NCBI RefSeq assembly: GCF_013410115.1
Contig: NZ_JACCCV010000002.1
Coordinates: 682,001-746,000, forward strand
Source: Tunturiibacter gelidiferens
Lineage (GTDB): Bacteria; Acidobacteriota; Terriglobia; Terriglobales; Acidobacteriaceae
Length of the DNA: 64,000 nt
Direction: 5' to 3'
Shown: in pieces, positions 27,726 to 35,560 of the stretch
Position numbering within the stretch: position 1 is the first letter of the stretch
Layout: every line of letters starts with the position of its first letter
The notes under the pieces: model-generated
The model's input: the letters and a program-made list of their open reading frames with translations, nothing else
Database searches by the model: none
What the model was told of the DNA's origin: nothing
Program-made: the position numbers and the translations under genes

Positions 27726-27794
27726 TAGAACCGTTTAGTTCTATACGATGACGATGGGGCGGCGAGGATGCAGAGATATTGAACTATTTGGTTC
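27726..27794. promoter_or_regulatory. Paired GAAC-N6-GTTC operators, OYE-TetR divergent promoter
   Basis: TAGAAC-CGTTTA-GTTCTA spans 27726-27743 and GAAC-TATTTG-GTTC spans 27781-27794. Both carry GAAC and GTTC half-sites at six-base spacing, centres 53 bases apart (about five helical turns). They lie between the OYE start (27684) and the TetR start (27814). They are the likely binding sites of that TetR. Confidence 0.65.
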
Positions 27795-27813
27795 GTTATC
27801 AGATAATACTGCT

Positions 27814-28364
27814 ATGGGACGTCCAAAGCGCTTTAGCCGGGAAGTGCTGGAGAAGGCGATGCCCGTCTTCTGGAAGCATGGGTTTGCGGACACGAGTCTC
27901 CAGGAACTGGAACAAGCCACAGGCGTGAACAAGTCAGGGCTGTATACCGAGTTTCGAGACAAGGAAGATTTGTTTGTAGCGTGTCTTCAGCACTACCTTG
28001 ACACCCAGGAGAAGAGGGGGCTTCTTACCACTCAACCTTTTGGCTGGAACAACGTCGAGACGTTCCTCAAGCAGGGTCCCTACAACAAGGGAGACCAGCA
28101 GGGCTGCTTTTCCGTCAACTCTATGCGGGAACTCGCCATCCTACCCGGTCAAACCGGCGAGATGATGGCGGAAGCTCGAACACTGCTGCAGCGCCTTCTC
28201 GCTATGAATATCAAGCCGAAAAAACCAGGATGGCTCCATCCGCAATTGCGGAGATGGTGCTGTCCTTCTTTTCCGGATTATGCATCGAGCGCAACTTGAA
28301 ATCCGGCAAAGTCTCGTCGACCCGCAAAATCGAGAACTTTATGGCAGCCCTTCGTACCCTCTAA
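27814..28364 (+). pseudogene. TetR-family regulator with a C-terminal frameshift
   Basis: The N-terminal helix-turn-helix is intact: MGRPKRFSREVLEKAMPVFW, KHGFADTSLQELEQATGVNK, SGLYTEFRDKEDLF. The ligand domain is normal to about residue 133, then the frame runs into NIKPKKPGWLHPQ and an early stop at 28299. In another frame the family-like end continues, MAPSAIAEMVLSFFSGLCIE through FMAALRTL, to a stop at 28364. One missing base near 28210-28220, just before a run of six A, explains it. It may be a true mutation or a base-calling error. Confidence 0.72.
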
Positions 28365-28398
28365 TCAAGCAATGAGTTCCCTGAAATCAGCTCGCGCC

Positions 28399-28791
28399 TT
28401 ACGATATGACTTCGATTGCGTCGACACGCGAGGGATAAAACGCCAGATGCTCTTTAATGTCGGCGACTGCTTCGTAAGGCTTTTCGTAGGTCCAAACGGC
28501 ATATTCTGACTTCGCTCCACCACTGGGAATGCTGTAGTACGTGCAATCACCTTTATACGGACAATAGGTGTAGTGCGTTGTCCGAGCGAGAAGCGACATG
28601 TCCGCATCGTTGCGCGGCAGGTAGTAGACGGGTGGGTACCCCTTCTCCTCCAGCAGAAGTGCTCGTGTCGATTCAGCGACGATCTTTCCGGCAACCGTTA
28701 TACGGACCTTGCCCTCAGTAAGAGAAATTGTGATGGGATGGTCAGGCCCGGGAATCTTGACATCTTTACCTTTGCTCGACTTGGTATCCAT
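28399..28791 (-). CDS. DUF427 family protein
   Basis: The 130-aa protein matches DUF427: HPITISLTEGKVRITVAGKI, YLPRNDADMSLLARTTHYTY, then CPYKGDCTYYSIPSGG, and WTYEKPYEAVADIKEHLAFY ending PSRVDAIEV. The CPYKG-Tyr-Tyr region is the conserved core. The start at 28791 follows GAGGAGCGC. It begins 20 bases after the SDR stop at 28812 and is the last gene of the SDR series. The function of DUF427 is unknown. Confidence 0.92.
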   Translation of the reverse strand: MDTKSSKGKDVKIPGPDHPITISLTEGKVRITVAGKIVAESTRALLLEEKGYPPVYYLPRNDADMSLLARTTHYTYCPYKGDCTYYSIPSGGAKSEYAVWTYEKPYEAVADIKEHLAFYPSRVDAIEVIS

Positions 28792-28811
28792 TGCGCTCCT
28801 CACGTTGCCGG

Positions 28812-29579
28812 TTAAAGCTTCGAACCACCATCCACGGGAATACTGGCACCGGTGATCCAGCGCGCCGCATCGGACGCCACAAAGGCGACGACATCGGCGA
28901 CATCCTCGGGTTTACCGAGCCGCTTCAGCGCCTGCATCCCCAGCGCAGCCTCGCGTCCCACTTCGGTCTTGGTGAAATTCGACATATCCGTGTCGATGAC
29001 CCCTGGAGCGACAGCATTTACACGAATGCCGCCCGGCCCGAGAATAGCAGCCCAGTTCTTGACCAGAGTCTCCAGGGCCCCTTTGGTCGCGGCATAGGCA
29101 AGAATGGAAGGATTTTCCAACCCAGGCTTACCGACCACTGTACGGGCTACAGCAGAAGAGATAACAACGATGTTCGAACCCTCGCCTAGAACGGACAGGA
29201 GTTGCTGAACCACGAAGAACGGACCTCGGACGTTTGTCGCAAAGAGGTTGTCAAAATCCTCTATCGTGTGATCCTCGATGCGGGCAAGCTTGCTGATTCC
29301 GGCGTTGAGTACAAGCACATCTAGTCGATCGCCGATGATGGAGCGCACCTGTTTGGTGAGAGACGAAGCACCGTCCGGAGTTCCCAGATCCGCTGAGATA
29401 GCATCTGCGCGGCCGCCCTTAGCTTGAATCGCGGCCACGAGAGACTCTGCTTCCTGTTTTGAGCGGCTGTAGTGAACCAGGATGTGTGCCCCAGCCTCAG
29501 CAAGCGTCAGTGCTGTCGCGCGCCCAATTCCTCTCGATGCGCCCGTCACGAGCGCCGTTTTGTTTTGAAGTGTAGTCAT
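28812..29579 (-). CDS. SDR-family oxidoreductase (FabG-like)
   Basis: At 255 aa it is a classical SDR: ALVTGASRGIGRATALTLAE, ISADLGTPDG, VLNAGISKLARIED, the catalytic Ser in VVISSAVAR, YAATKGALETLVKNWA (YxxxK), and the end GASIPVDGGSKL. The basic residue in HYSRSKQEA favours NADP(H). It is followed by DUF427 after 20 bases and preceded by a second SDR. The pair shows only moderate similarity, so it is not a recent duplication. Confidence 0.92.
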   Translation of the reverse strand: MTTLQNKTALVTGASRGIGRATALTLAEAGAHILVHYSRSKQEAESLVAAIQAKGGRADAISADLGTPDGASSLTKQVRSIIGDRLDVLVLNAGISKLARIEDHTIEDFDNLFATNVRGPFFVVQQLLSVLGEGSNIVVISSAVARTVVGKPGLENPSILAYAATKGALETLVKNWAAILGPGGIRVNAVAPGVIDTDMSNFTKTEVGREAALGMQALKRLGKPEDVADVVAFVASDAARWITGASIPVDGGSKL

Positions 29580-29635
29580 TGTTCTCTTTGGCTATGCAGG
29601 TGCCTCACGAGTGCACCCTCAGTTGAAAGTGAGCA

Positions 29636-29661
29636 CCAGATATGCGAGGTGACATATCTGG
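29636..29661. promoter_or_regulatory. Perfect inverted repeat between two SDR genes
   Basis: CCAGATATG (29636-29644) and CATATCTGG (29653-29661) pair over nine bases around eight. No T-run follows on the minus strand, so it is more likely an operator for the downstream SDR than a terminator. Confidence 0.45.
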
Positions 29662-29690
29662 TCGCGTCTGGCCTGAATGCAGGTGCTGAT

Positions 29691-30431
29691 TTAGGCATTC
29701 ATTCCGCCATCAACGGTCAGATTTGCACCGGTGATGTAAGAGGATTCAGGACCGGCGACGAACGCCACCATTGCGGCGATCTCCTCAACGTTCCCATAGC
29801 GGTCGAGTGCTGTGGCGGCCTTCTGCGGTACCGCCCAATCACCCGAGGCAGGATTCAAATCCGTATCGATCGGACCCGGCTGCACGTTGTTGACCGTGAT
29901 GCCCCGGCTGCCGACCTCTCTGGACAGCGCTTGAGTGAACATTTTGACGGCTCCCTTTGTGGCCGCGTAGGGCACAAGACCGGGTGCAGCGGCACGCTCG
30001 CCCACGCACGAACCGACGTTGATGATTCGGCCACCGTCACCCAAGTGCTTAAGCGCCGCCTGAGTCGCGGCGAATACACCACGGATGTTGATGTTGATCA
30101 CGAGGTCCATCTCTTCCAGAGTCGCCTCTTCGAACGATTTCGGAATGGCCATGCCAGCGTTGTTCACAAGTACGTCCAACCGGCCGAAGGTCGCGACGGT
30201 CTTTTCGACCGCGGCTTTGACCGCTTCGACTTTAACAGCGTCTGCTTGGATCGCGACGGCCTTTCCACCGCCGAGCTCAATCGCCTTGACTACAGCCGCG
30301 GCCGCACCAGCGTCCTTGGCGTACGTGAAGGCTACGTTTGCTCCATCTGCAGCCAGACGTTTCGCAATTGCTGCGCCAATACCCCTGGAACCGCCGGTAA
30401 CAAGTGCCACTTTGTTAGCTAACTTAGACAT
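29691..30431 (-). CDS. SDR-family oxidoreductase (3-oxoacyl reductase-like)
   Basis: The 246-aa enzyme shows VALVTGGSRGIGAAIAKRLA, AFTYAKDAGAAAAVV, AIQADAVK, VNNAGMAIPKSF, YAATKGAVKMFTQALS (YxxxK), the PGPIDTDLNP loop, and GANLTVDGGMNA. The catalytic Ser lies in INVGSCVGER. It resembles SDRs that reduce small ketones with NADPH. A separate promoter is likely, since a palindrome stands upstream at 30548-30568. Confidence 0.92.
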   Translation of the reverse strand: MSKLANKVALVTGGSRGIGAAIAKRLAADGANVAFTYAKDAGAAAAVVKAIELGGGKAVAIQADAVKVEAVKAAVEKTVATFGRLDVLVNNAGMAIPKSFEEATLEEMDLVININIRGVFAATQAALKHLGDGGRIINVGSCVGERAAAPGLVPYAATKGAVKMFTQALSREVGSRGITVNNVQPGPIDTDLNPASGDWAVPQKAATALDRYGNVEEIAAMVAFVAGPESSYITGANLTVDGGMNA

Positions 30432-30547
30432 GGATCTCCTTCGTTTTCTGAAAATGTTTGATCGGTTCGCTGATCAACTGACCGCCAGCGCATCCTGCTG
30501 CCAGACATTCATCTGATGTGTGAGTTCTGAATCAGATTTGGCAGCAT

Positions 30548-30568
30548 CAGGAATACCGACTATTCCTG
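30548..30568. promoter_or_regulatory. Palindromic site upstream of SDR (GGAAT half-sites)
   Basis: CAGGAATA-CCGAC-TATTCCTG is a perfect palindrome with eight-base arms. It uses the same GGAAT/ATTCC half-sites and N5 spacing as the sites before the LysR gene (31812-31895). It may be bound by that LysR regulator. Confidence 0.55.
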
Positions 30569-30640
30569 AAAGGAATGGGAAACTGGTGCGATGTGGGAGA
30601 GTGACCCCCCGCATCTTCTAACGCACCGCGAAAGCGCAAT

Positions 30641-31726
30641 CTACGGGATGATTCGTAGTTCCCGAAGCTTCGTCAGTTGTCGTCTGAAACTTTCATGCGT
30701 GTCGATGCAATCAGCGAAGCCGGCTTTGCGAATCTTGATTGTGCTTAGGGTTACCTCTTCGCCGAAGTTGAGCATCCAGTCCACGAAGTGCCAGTTCGCG
30801 ATCTGCTCGTACGGCGTTGCATGCAGTCCATAGCGAGCTACTATCGAATCCCACAACGAACCCTTCTCACTCATCTCCGAACCTGTAGACAGAGCAAGAG
30901 GCTCTGCCACGGGAAGATCATAAAAAAACGCCAACTCGTTCCAAAGCTGCCGCCAACGGTAGAGGTCCCCGTTGGACACATTGAAGATCTCGTTACGTGC
31001 CTTGTCTTCGTCGAGCGCCCACAGGGTGGCCCGTCCAAACAACTCTGCATCGGTGGTTTCTTGAAGTGTGTTCCATCCTTCGCGGCGGCCTGGAAACCGC
31101 AACGGAATTCCAAGTTCGCGGCTCATCGCAGCATAGGTAGCTAGGCTCGTGACAAGATTCATCGGCGAATTTAAGCTCGGCCCCATCACGAGATGCGGGC
31201 GCAAGACCGTCCAGGTCGCTCCATTCTTGCTGGACCAAGCGGCAACGATGTCCTCCTGTTGGTGATAGTGGATCGGTGCGATAAGACGGGGTTCAGTTTC
31301 TTTTGCGGGAGCGTTGAACGAGCCTAGACTGAATCCATAAGATTTGGCCCCGCCCGCCAGAACGATGTGTTTGAGAGGGATATTCCGCGCCGCAAGGGCT
31401 TCAAGTGTGTTTGTCAGCATCCTGGCATTGGGTGCTACGGTTTCGGCCATCGTCGGCTTCTCAACATAGGCCGCGTAAACCAGATCGGTCACGGTATCCA
31501 GATTCGAGAAAGCCTTGATCGTGCTGTCACGATCCATAAGGTCGACGCTAATGTGGCGGGGTGGGATTTGGGCGCGATATGTCGGCGCAGGCCGGCGCGC
31601 TGCTGTAGTGATACGCCAGACCGGGTTAGCGGCAACAGCGTCGATCACTCCTGTTCCAAGCACGCCATATGGACCAACGAGCAGGATTTCACGGTCCGAA
31701 GCTGACTCTTTAGAGGTCGGGGTCAT
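30641..31726 (-). CDS. PRISE-like SDR (progesterone 5-beta-reductase/iridoid synthase-like)
   Basis: The 361-aa extended SDR has a variant cofactor loop, ILLVGPYGVLGTGVIDAVAA, ITTAARRPAP, and SVDLMDRDST. The middle motif HIVLAGGAKSYGFSLGSF and HYHQQEDIVAAWSSKNGATW match the PRISE group, which reduces enones. The active-site Tyr is the one in PIHYHQQED. The C-terminus holds IFNVSNGDLYRWRQLWNELA. The LysR gene is divergent at 31907 and probably controls it. Confidence 0.85.
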   Translation of the reverse strand: MTPTSKESASDREILLVGPYGVLGTGVIDAVAANPVWRITTAARRPAPTYRAQIPPRHISVDLMDRDSTIKAFSNLDTVTDLVYAAYVEKPTMAETVAPNARMLTNTLEALAARNIPLKHIVLAGGAKSYGFSLGSFNAPAKETEPRLIAPIHYHQQEDIVAAWSSKNGATWTVLRPHLVMGPSLNSPMNLVTSLATYAAMSRELGIPLRFPGRREGWNTLQETTDAELFGRATLWALDEDKARNEIFNVSNGDLYRWRQLWNELAFFYDLPVAEPLALSTGSEMSEKGSLWDSIVARYGLHATPYEQIANWHFVDWMLNFGEEVTLSTIKIRKAGFADCIDTHESFRRQLTKLRELRIIP

Positions 31727-31811
31727 CGAGGTTTCCTTCCATGTCGTGTTGAGTGGTATTAAGCGACGCTCATCTGATGTGCCATTCCTGCAAGAAGATA
31801 TGGTGCTTCGA

Positions 31812-31895
31812 GGAATTCAAGCAATTCCAGATGGGAATACTCACTCAAGACGTGAATCCTTCTCTAGCAAAATACAATCCATTCCACAGAGGAAT
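31812..31895. promoter_or_regulatory. LysR-type sites between the PRISE SDR and LysR genes
   Basis: GGAATT-CAAGC-AATTCC lies at 31812-31828, and the inverse ATTCC-ACAGA-GGAAT at 31881-31895, immediately before the LysR ribosome binding site GGGAGG. The first is an interrupted dyad of the T-N11-A kind. The second overlaps the likely start of LysR transcription or translation, consistent with autorepression. Confidence 0.55.
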
Positions 31896-31906
31896 AGGGA
31901 GGCTGT

Positions 31907-32815
31907 ATGGACCGATTGGATGCGATGCAAGCGTTCGTCCGAGTGATTGAGAAAGGGAGCTTCTCCGCAGTTGCGAAAGAACGTGGAATTGGTCAGCCTG
32001 CTGTTAGCAAACAGATTTCCTCCCTTGAAGAGGAACTCGGCACCGAGTTGATTCACCGCACTTCTCGTTCCATTGCTCTGACTGAGGCAGGCCGCGACTT
32101 TTACGAGTCAGCCTTGCGCATTCTCGACGATTTTGAAAACGCGACTTCGCGAATTGGTCGAGGCCAGACCGCCCCGAAAGGCCTCATTCGAGTAGCCGTT
32201 CCTCCCACATTCGCCCGCCTCCATATGGTGTCAAAGCTGCCTGCATTTTTTACTGCCTACCCTGATATAGCGATCGAGATGTCCACATCGGAAAGTCCCG
32301 CAACAATCATCGAAGACGGATTCGACTTGGCAATCCACTCCGGTGACCTCCCGGACTCCACCCTGGTTGCGCGAAGACTGGGGCAGACGATGACCGTTCT
32401 CGTCGCGACCCCCCAGTACCTCGCACGTTACGGAGCACCGGAATCACCTGAGGATCTTAGCCGCTTTCGATCCGTCGTCTTTGTCGAACGAGGTTCCATA
32501 CAGCCGTGGAGCTTTGGCTCTGGACAAGATGTGAAGCGTGTTGTCCCCACAGGAGTCTTTAGAACCGACGATATTGAACAGATGAGGATGGGTGTCCTTG
32601 AGCATTTAGGTATTGCTCAGGCGCCGGCATGGCTCTTCGCTGCAGAGCTCAGAGAAGGTACAGTTGTACGTCTTCTCACTCCGTTTGAACGGACAGTGCC
32701 GATCCTTGCTGTGCGGCCGGCGAGCCGCAGGATGTCTGCCAAAGTTCGCATCTTCATAGAGCACCTAGAGAAGACTTTTGCACTTTGTTTCCAGTTCAAT
32801 CCACGACCCAACTAG
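31907..32815 (+). CDS. LysR-family transcriptional regulator
   Basis: The 302-aa protein begins MDRLDAMQAFVRVIEKGSFS with the LysR helix-turn-helix AVAKERGIGQPAVSKQISSL, then EEELGTELIHRTSRSIALTE. The effector domain (residues 90-295) has the periplasmic-binding fold, with FDLAIHSGDLPDSTLVARRL and the loop LGIAQAPAWLFAAEL. This branch (AaeR/DmlR-like) usually controls a divergent oxidoreductase, here the PRISE SDR. GGGAGG stands six bases before ATG. Confidence 0.92.
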   Translation: MDRLDAMQAFVRVIEKGSFSAVAKERGIGQPAVSKQISSLEEELGTELIHRTSRSIALTEAGRDFYESALRILDDFENATSRIGRGQTAPKGLIRVAVPPTFARLHMVSKLPAFFTAYPDIAIEMSTSESPATIIEDGFDLAIHSGDLPDSTLVARRLGQTMTVLVATPQYLARYGAPESPEDLSRFRSVVFVERGSIQPWSFGSGQDVKRVVPTGVFRTDDIEQMRMGVLEHLGIAQAPAWLFAAELREGTVVRLLTPFERTVPILAVRPASRRMSAKVRIFIEHLEKTFALCFQFNPRPN

Positions 32816-33008
32816 TACTGTGACGGGATCTTCGGCCATCAAGACAAGGAACTGCAACTCAACTCCGCGGGTGATGACGAATCATTACTTCCGAGAAGAG
32901 CGTTTTACAGGACTAATATTCCAACGTTGCTCAATGAGTGCGTTGGCCTGTGACGGTCGGGTTGACCGGCTGCGAAGGCGCGCCGAAAATGGCATACTGG
33001 TTGGCACT

Positions 33009-34087
33009 ATGGGGAGGCGCCTGGTACCTTCGCAGAGCTTTGGGTCTGGCTGGCTATGGTGGGTATGGCTAGGTTTACTGGGTGCGGGTTGCGGATGGGC
33101 TCAGCAGACTTCGCCCGCGAACGACGCACCCATAACGACGCTGCATCTGTATACGAACCTGGCGCAGGTTCCGACACTTGTGTTGACGAAGAGGCACAAG
33201 GAGATGACGCCGGTGCCGCCTGCGCAATTTCGGCTGAGCCTTGACTCGGGACCGGCGGTTCCACCGACTTATGTGCGGATGGAGGGCGACGACCCGATCT
33301 CGATGGCGATCCTGATCGACACGATGGTACCGAAGAGCGAATTGCTGCCCCTAGTGCAAGAAGCGGTGACGGGGTTAGCGCGTGGGTCCCTGGGCCCGCA
33401 AGACCGGTATCCATCTATGCGATGGGCTGCGACCTCACCCTTGTAGCCGACCAGATTACGCCAGATGCGAAGTCTCTGGAGAACGCGATGAACACTGCGA
33501 TGGCGGCGTGGGCGATCCGGCAGAGGACGGGTTCAGGCGTTACGGTTTCAAATGCACATTCCAGGGCTTGCAAGCCCCTTTGGGATGCACTGTCGTATGT
33601 GACCGAGAAACTCCATCAACAGCCGGGGCGGAGAGTGCTCGTCACAATCTCTGATGGGGCGGACTCGGGAAGCAACAAGGCAACGTGGTGGACGGTGCAG
33701 GAGCGTGGGCAGATAGAGTCGGTGGCCATCTTCGGGGTGCTGACGACCGGGAGCGCGGACCCAGAGGACCCGTTCGACATTATTTGTGAACTGACGGGCG
33801 GCGTGGAGCTGTTTGCGACCAAACGGACACTGGACCAGACGCTTCAAGAGCTGGTAACCATGGTGCGCCACCGGTACATCCTGGAGTTTCCGCGAAGCGA
33901 CGATTTCAAGCCGGGGCATCACAGTATCGCAGGGTCCATTTTGAATGGTAAGGCGTATATCCGAACGACGGGAGTGACCTTCCCGGTCGCGAACCCGAAG
34001 GTGCTTGCCGACCCGACTACGCTGCACCCGGAGGTGGAGGCTCCGAAGCCGGGCTCGCGGAGGGTATTGCCGCCACCTCCGAACTAG
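33009..34087 (+). pseudogene. Secreted VWA-like (TIGR03436-type) protein with a frameshift
   Basis: The first part (33009-33446) starts MGRRLVPSQSFGSGWLWWVW with a signal peptide ending GCGWAQQ, then ITTLHLYTNLAQVPTLVLTK and ISMAILIDTMVPKSELLP. The second (to 34087) continues IYAMGCDLTLVADQITPDAK, RRVLVTISDGADSGSNKATW and ATKRTLDQTLQELVTMVRHR. The frame changes at about 33405: restoring one G in GACCGG-TATCC joins them. The fold is that of acidobacterial VWFA proteins, although the first metal-site motif (DxSxS) reads DTMVP. It may be a true pseudogene or a sequencing slip. Confidence 0.72.
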
Positions 34088-34680
34088 GCGGTAGGCATGC
34101 AACAACCCGGCACCGTCGTCAGCATCGGCTTGTCGGACAAGATGAGTGCTGCCAACCCTTCTCGTTATGGATTTTTCAATAGTGTGATGGATCGCCAATG
34201 GACTCAGCGACACCTGATAAGTAACGATAGGTCGGCTTTTGGGAAGTAGTAACCTGATTCCTTGAAAACGGCGTTATGACAAACTTCGACCTTGAACTTG
34301 CCGCAAACACTGGTGGTCTCAATGGGTCGACGGCGACTCGAAGGAGTTGCCTGAATCTTGGCTGTTGTCTCGCTTCGTGACCGGACCTCAACAGCCTTCG
34401 GTCGGGTCACCATATCGTGTCTTCTCCCCTCCCCTAACAACCTCTCTTCCCCAAAATGGTGTCGGGTCTACTAAGGGAGCAGTATGCGCTCAGCCTAGGA
34501 ATCGGGCGCACAACCGAGACTACGAGGGTGCGCGCCGAAGCGTGAGTCTGGTAAGAACCCACGCTTCGGAGTAAAAAGTCATTTTGTGCTAATTTGTGCT
34601 AGTCCCCTGCGAAACATGCCATTTTGTGTGTTTTGTGTGTTTTTAGAATCAATAAGTTACGCTGCATCAATGCGAAACAG
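34088..34680. other. Non-coding right flank of the island
   Basis: No gene is supported. Near the right end, GTGCTAATTTGTGCTAG (34587-34603) repeats the GTGCTAA motif that also occurs twice (7801-7818) just inside the left border. A tandem TTTTGTGTG pair follows at 34622-34639. These are candidates for integrase arm sites. Confidence 0.5.
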
Positions 34681-34709
34681 GGGTTCGACTCCCACCGCCT
34701 CCACCATCT
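34681..34709 (+). other. attR: copy of the tmRNA 3' end
   Basis: This exact 29-base copy of 7726-7754 contains the T-arm and acceptor strand but none of the rest of tmRNA. Sequences on both sides differ from the left border. It marks the right end of the island and the left end of the next integrase remnant. Confidence 0.88.
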
Positions 34710-34796
34710 CTAAGTAAAACAAAATAAATAATTAGCACCGTAAAATCCGGACAAGCTAGGAACCTGTGGCAAATTTGTACCGTTCAGACTTAACTG

Positions 34797-35245
34797 ATGA
34801 CGCCATGCTTCCGTCTACGTCCGCCATCGCACCACCCAAAAACAAGCGCGACGCCACCAGCAAACTTCACCTGCATGAAGTGGCTGGTCGGCACCCTCCC
34901 CGGGCCGAAACCAAATCCGCAATACTTCTTCTGGAGGGGGACCGGCAATCCGAAATCGGCTGTGCCGATTGGCAGCGGGCCTATCGAAGGCTCTTCGAAG
35001 TGGCCGCGCTCAAGAAGCCGGACGGAACTCCGAAGCGCTGCCATCCCCATATGCTCCGCGACACCTTCGCCATCGAATTGCTCCTCGCAGGGGTCCCATC
35101 CACCAAGTCTCGGTCCTCCTCGGTCACAAGAGCGTCAAAGATCACGGAAAAGCACTATGCTCCCTGGGTCAAGGCACGACAGGACCAGTTGGAGAAGAGC
35201 GTACGGGCCGCATGGCACAGCGGCGATAAAGAGTCTGCCGCGTAA
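34797..35245 (+). pseudogene. Second tyrosine-integrase remnant, multiply frameshifted
   Basis: The catalytic part of an integrase is spread over three frames: PNPQYFFWRGTGNPKSAV, then DWQRAYRRLFEVAALKK and HPHMLRDTFAIELLLAGVP (HxxR box), then VSVLLGHKSVKD in a third frame, then KITEKHYAPWVKARQDQLE with the Tyr. The N-terminal half is absent. It resembles the remnant at 7858-8456 but is more decayed and differs in sequence. Its position 88 bases after attR mirrors that of the first remnant after attL. Confidence 0.82.
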
Positions 35246-35403
35246 CTTGTCGGACGAAGTCGATCCGTGTCGATCGTGGACAAGGGGCTTCGCCACGATC
35301 CTGCTCCAACGTTTCACCTCGTGCTCCAGCTGTGCCGTCTTGCAGAGAGGTGCGGTCTTGTAGTGCTGGTTGCCATGGAATGCTGCCACGCGAGTGCAAC
35401 AGG

Positions 35404-35434
35404 GGAGTAAGGCGCGGTTTGCCCGTGATCCGGG
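35404..35434 (-). repeat. Dispersed repeat, copy 4
   Basis: Read on the minus strand it begins CCCGGATCACGGGCAAACCG and continues CGCCTTACTCC. It is the longest form, joining the halves seen in copies 1 and 5. Confidence 0.6.
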
Positions 35435-35560
35435 AGCATCGCGCCAACGCTAATGTGAATCGCGGATCACTTCCCGCAATGTCGACGTATGAGGACTAAT
35501 CATCGTGTCGATGTGCATTGGCAAGTGCTCACTTGTCGACTGTGACTTGTTTGCTTCAAC

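Larger units (their letters stand above)
7755..34709. mobile_element. Genomic island of about 27 kb integrated in ssrA
   Basis: It is bounded by the 29-bp repeats at 7726-7754 and 34681-34709, with a tyrosine-integrase remnant directly inside the left border and pointing inward. The cargo is accessory: regulators, oxidoreductases, secreted beta-propellers, a sigma/kinase pair. Several genes are broken, and no transfer or replication genes are seen. The integrase is deleted, so the element cannot move by itself. Exactly one of the two repeats belongs to the excised form. Confidence 0.8.

Noticed and set aside
31839..33008. Longer N-terminus for the VWA-like protein (frame open from 32778)
   Set aside because: It overlaps the end of the LysR gene, and the signal peptide appears right after the ATG at 33009.
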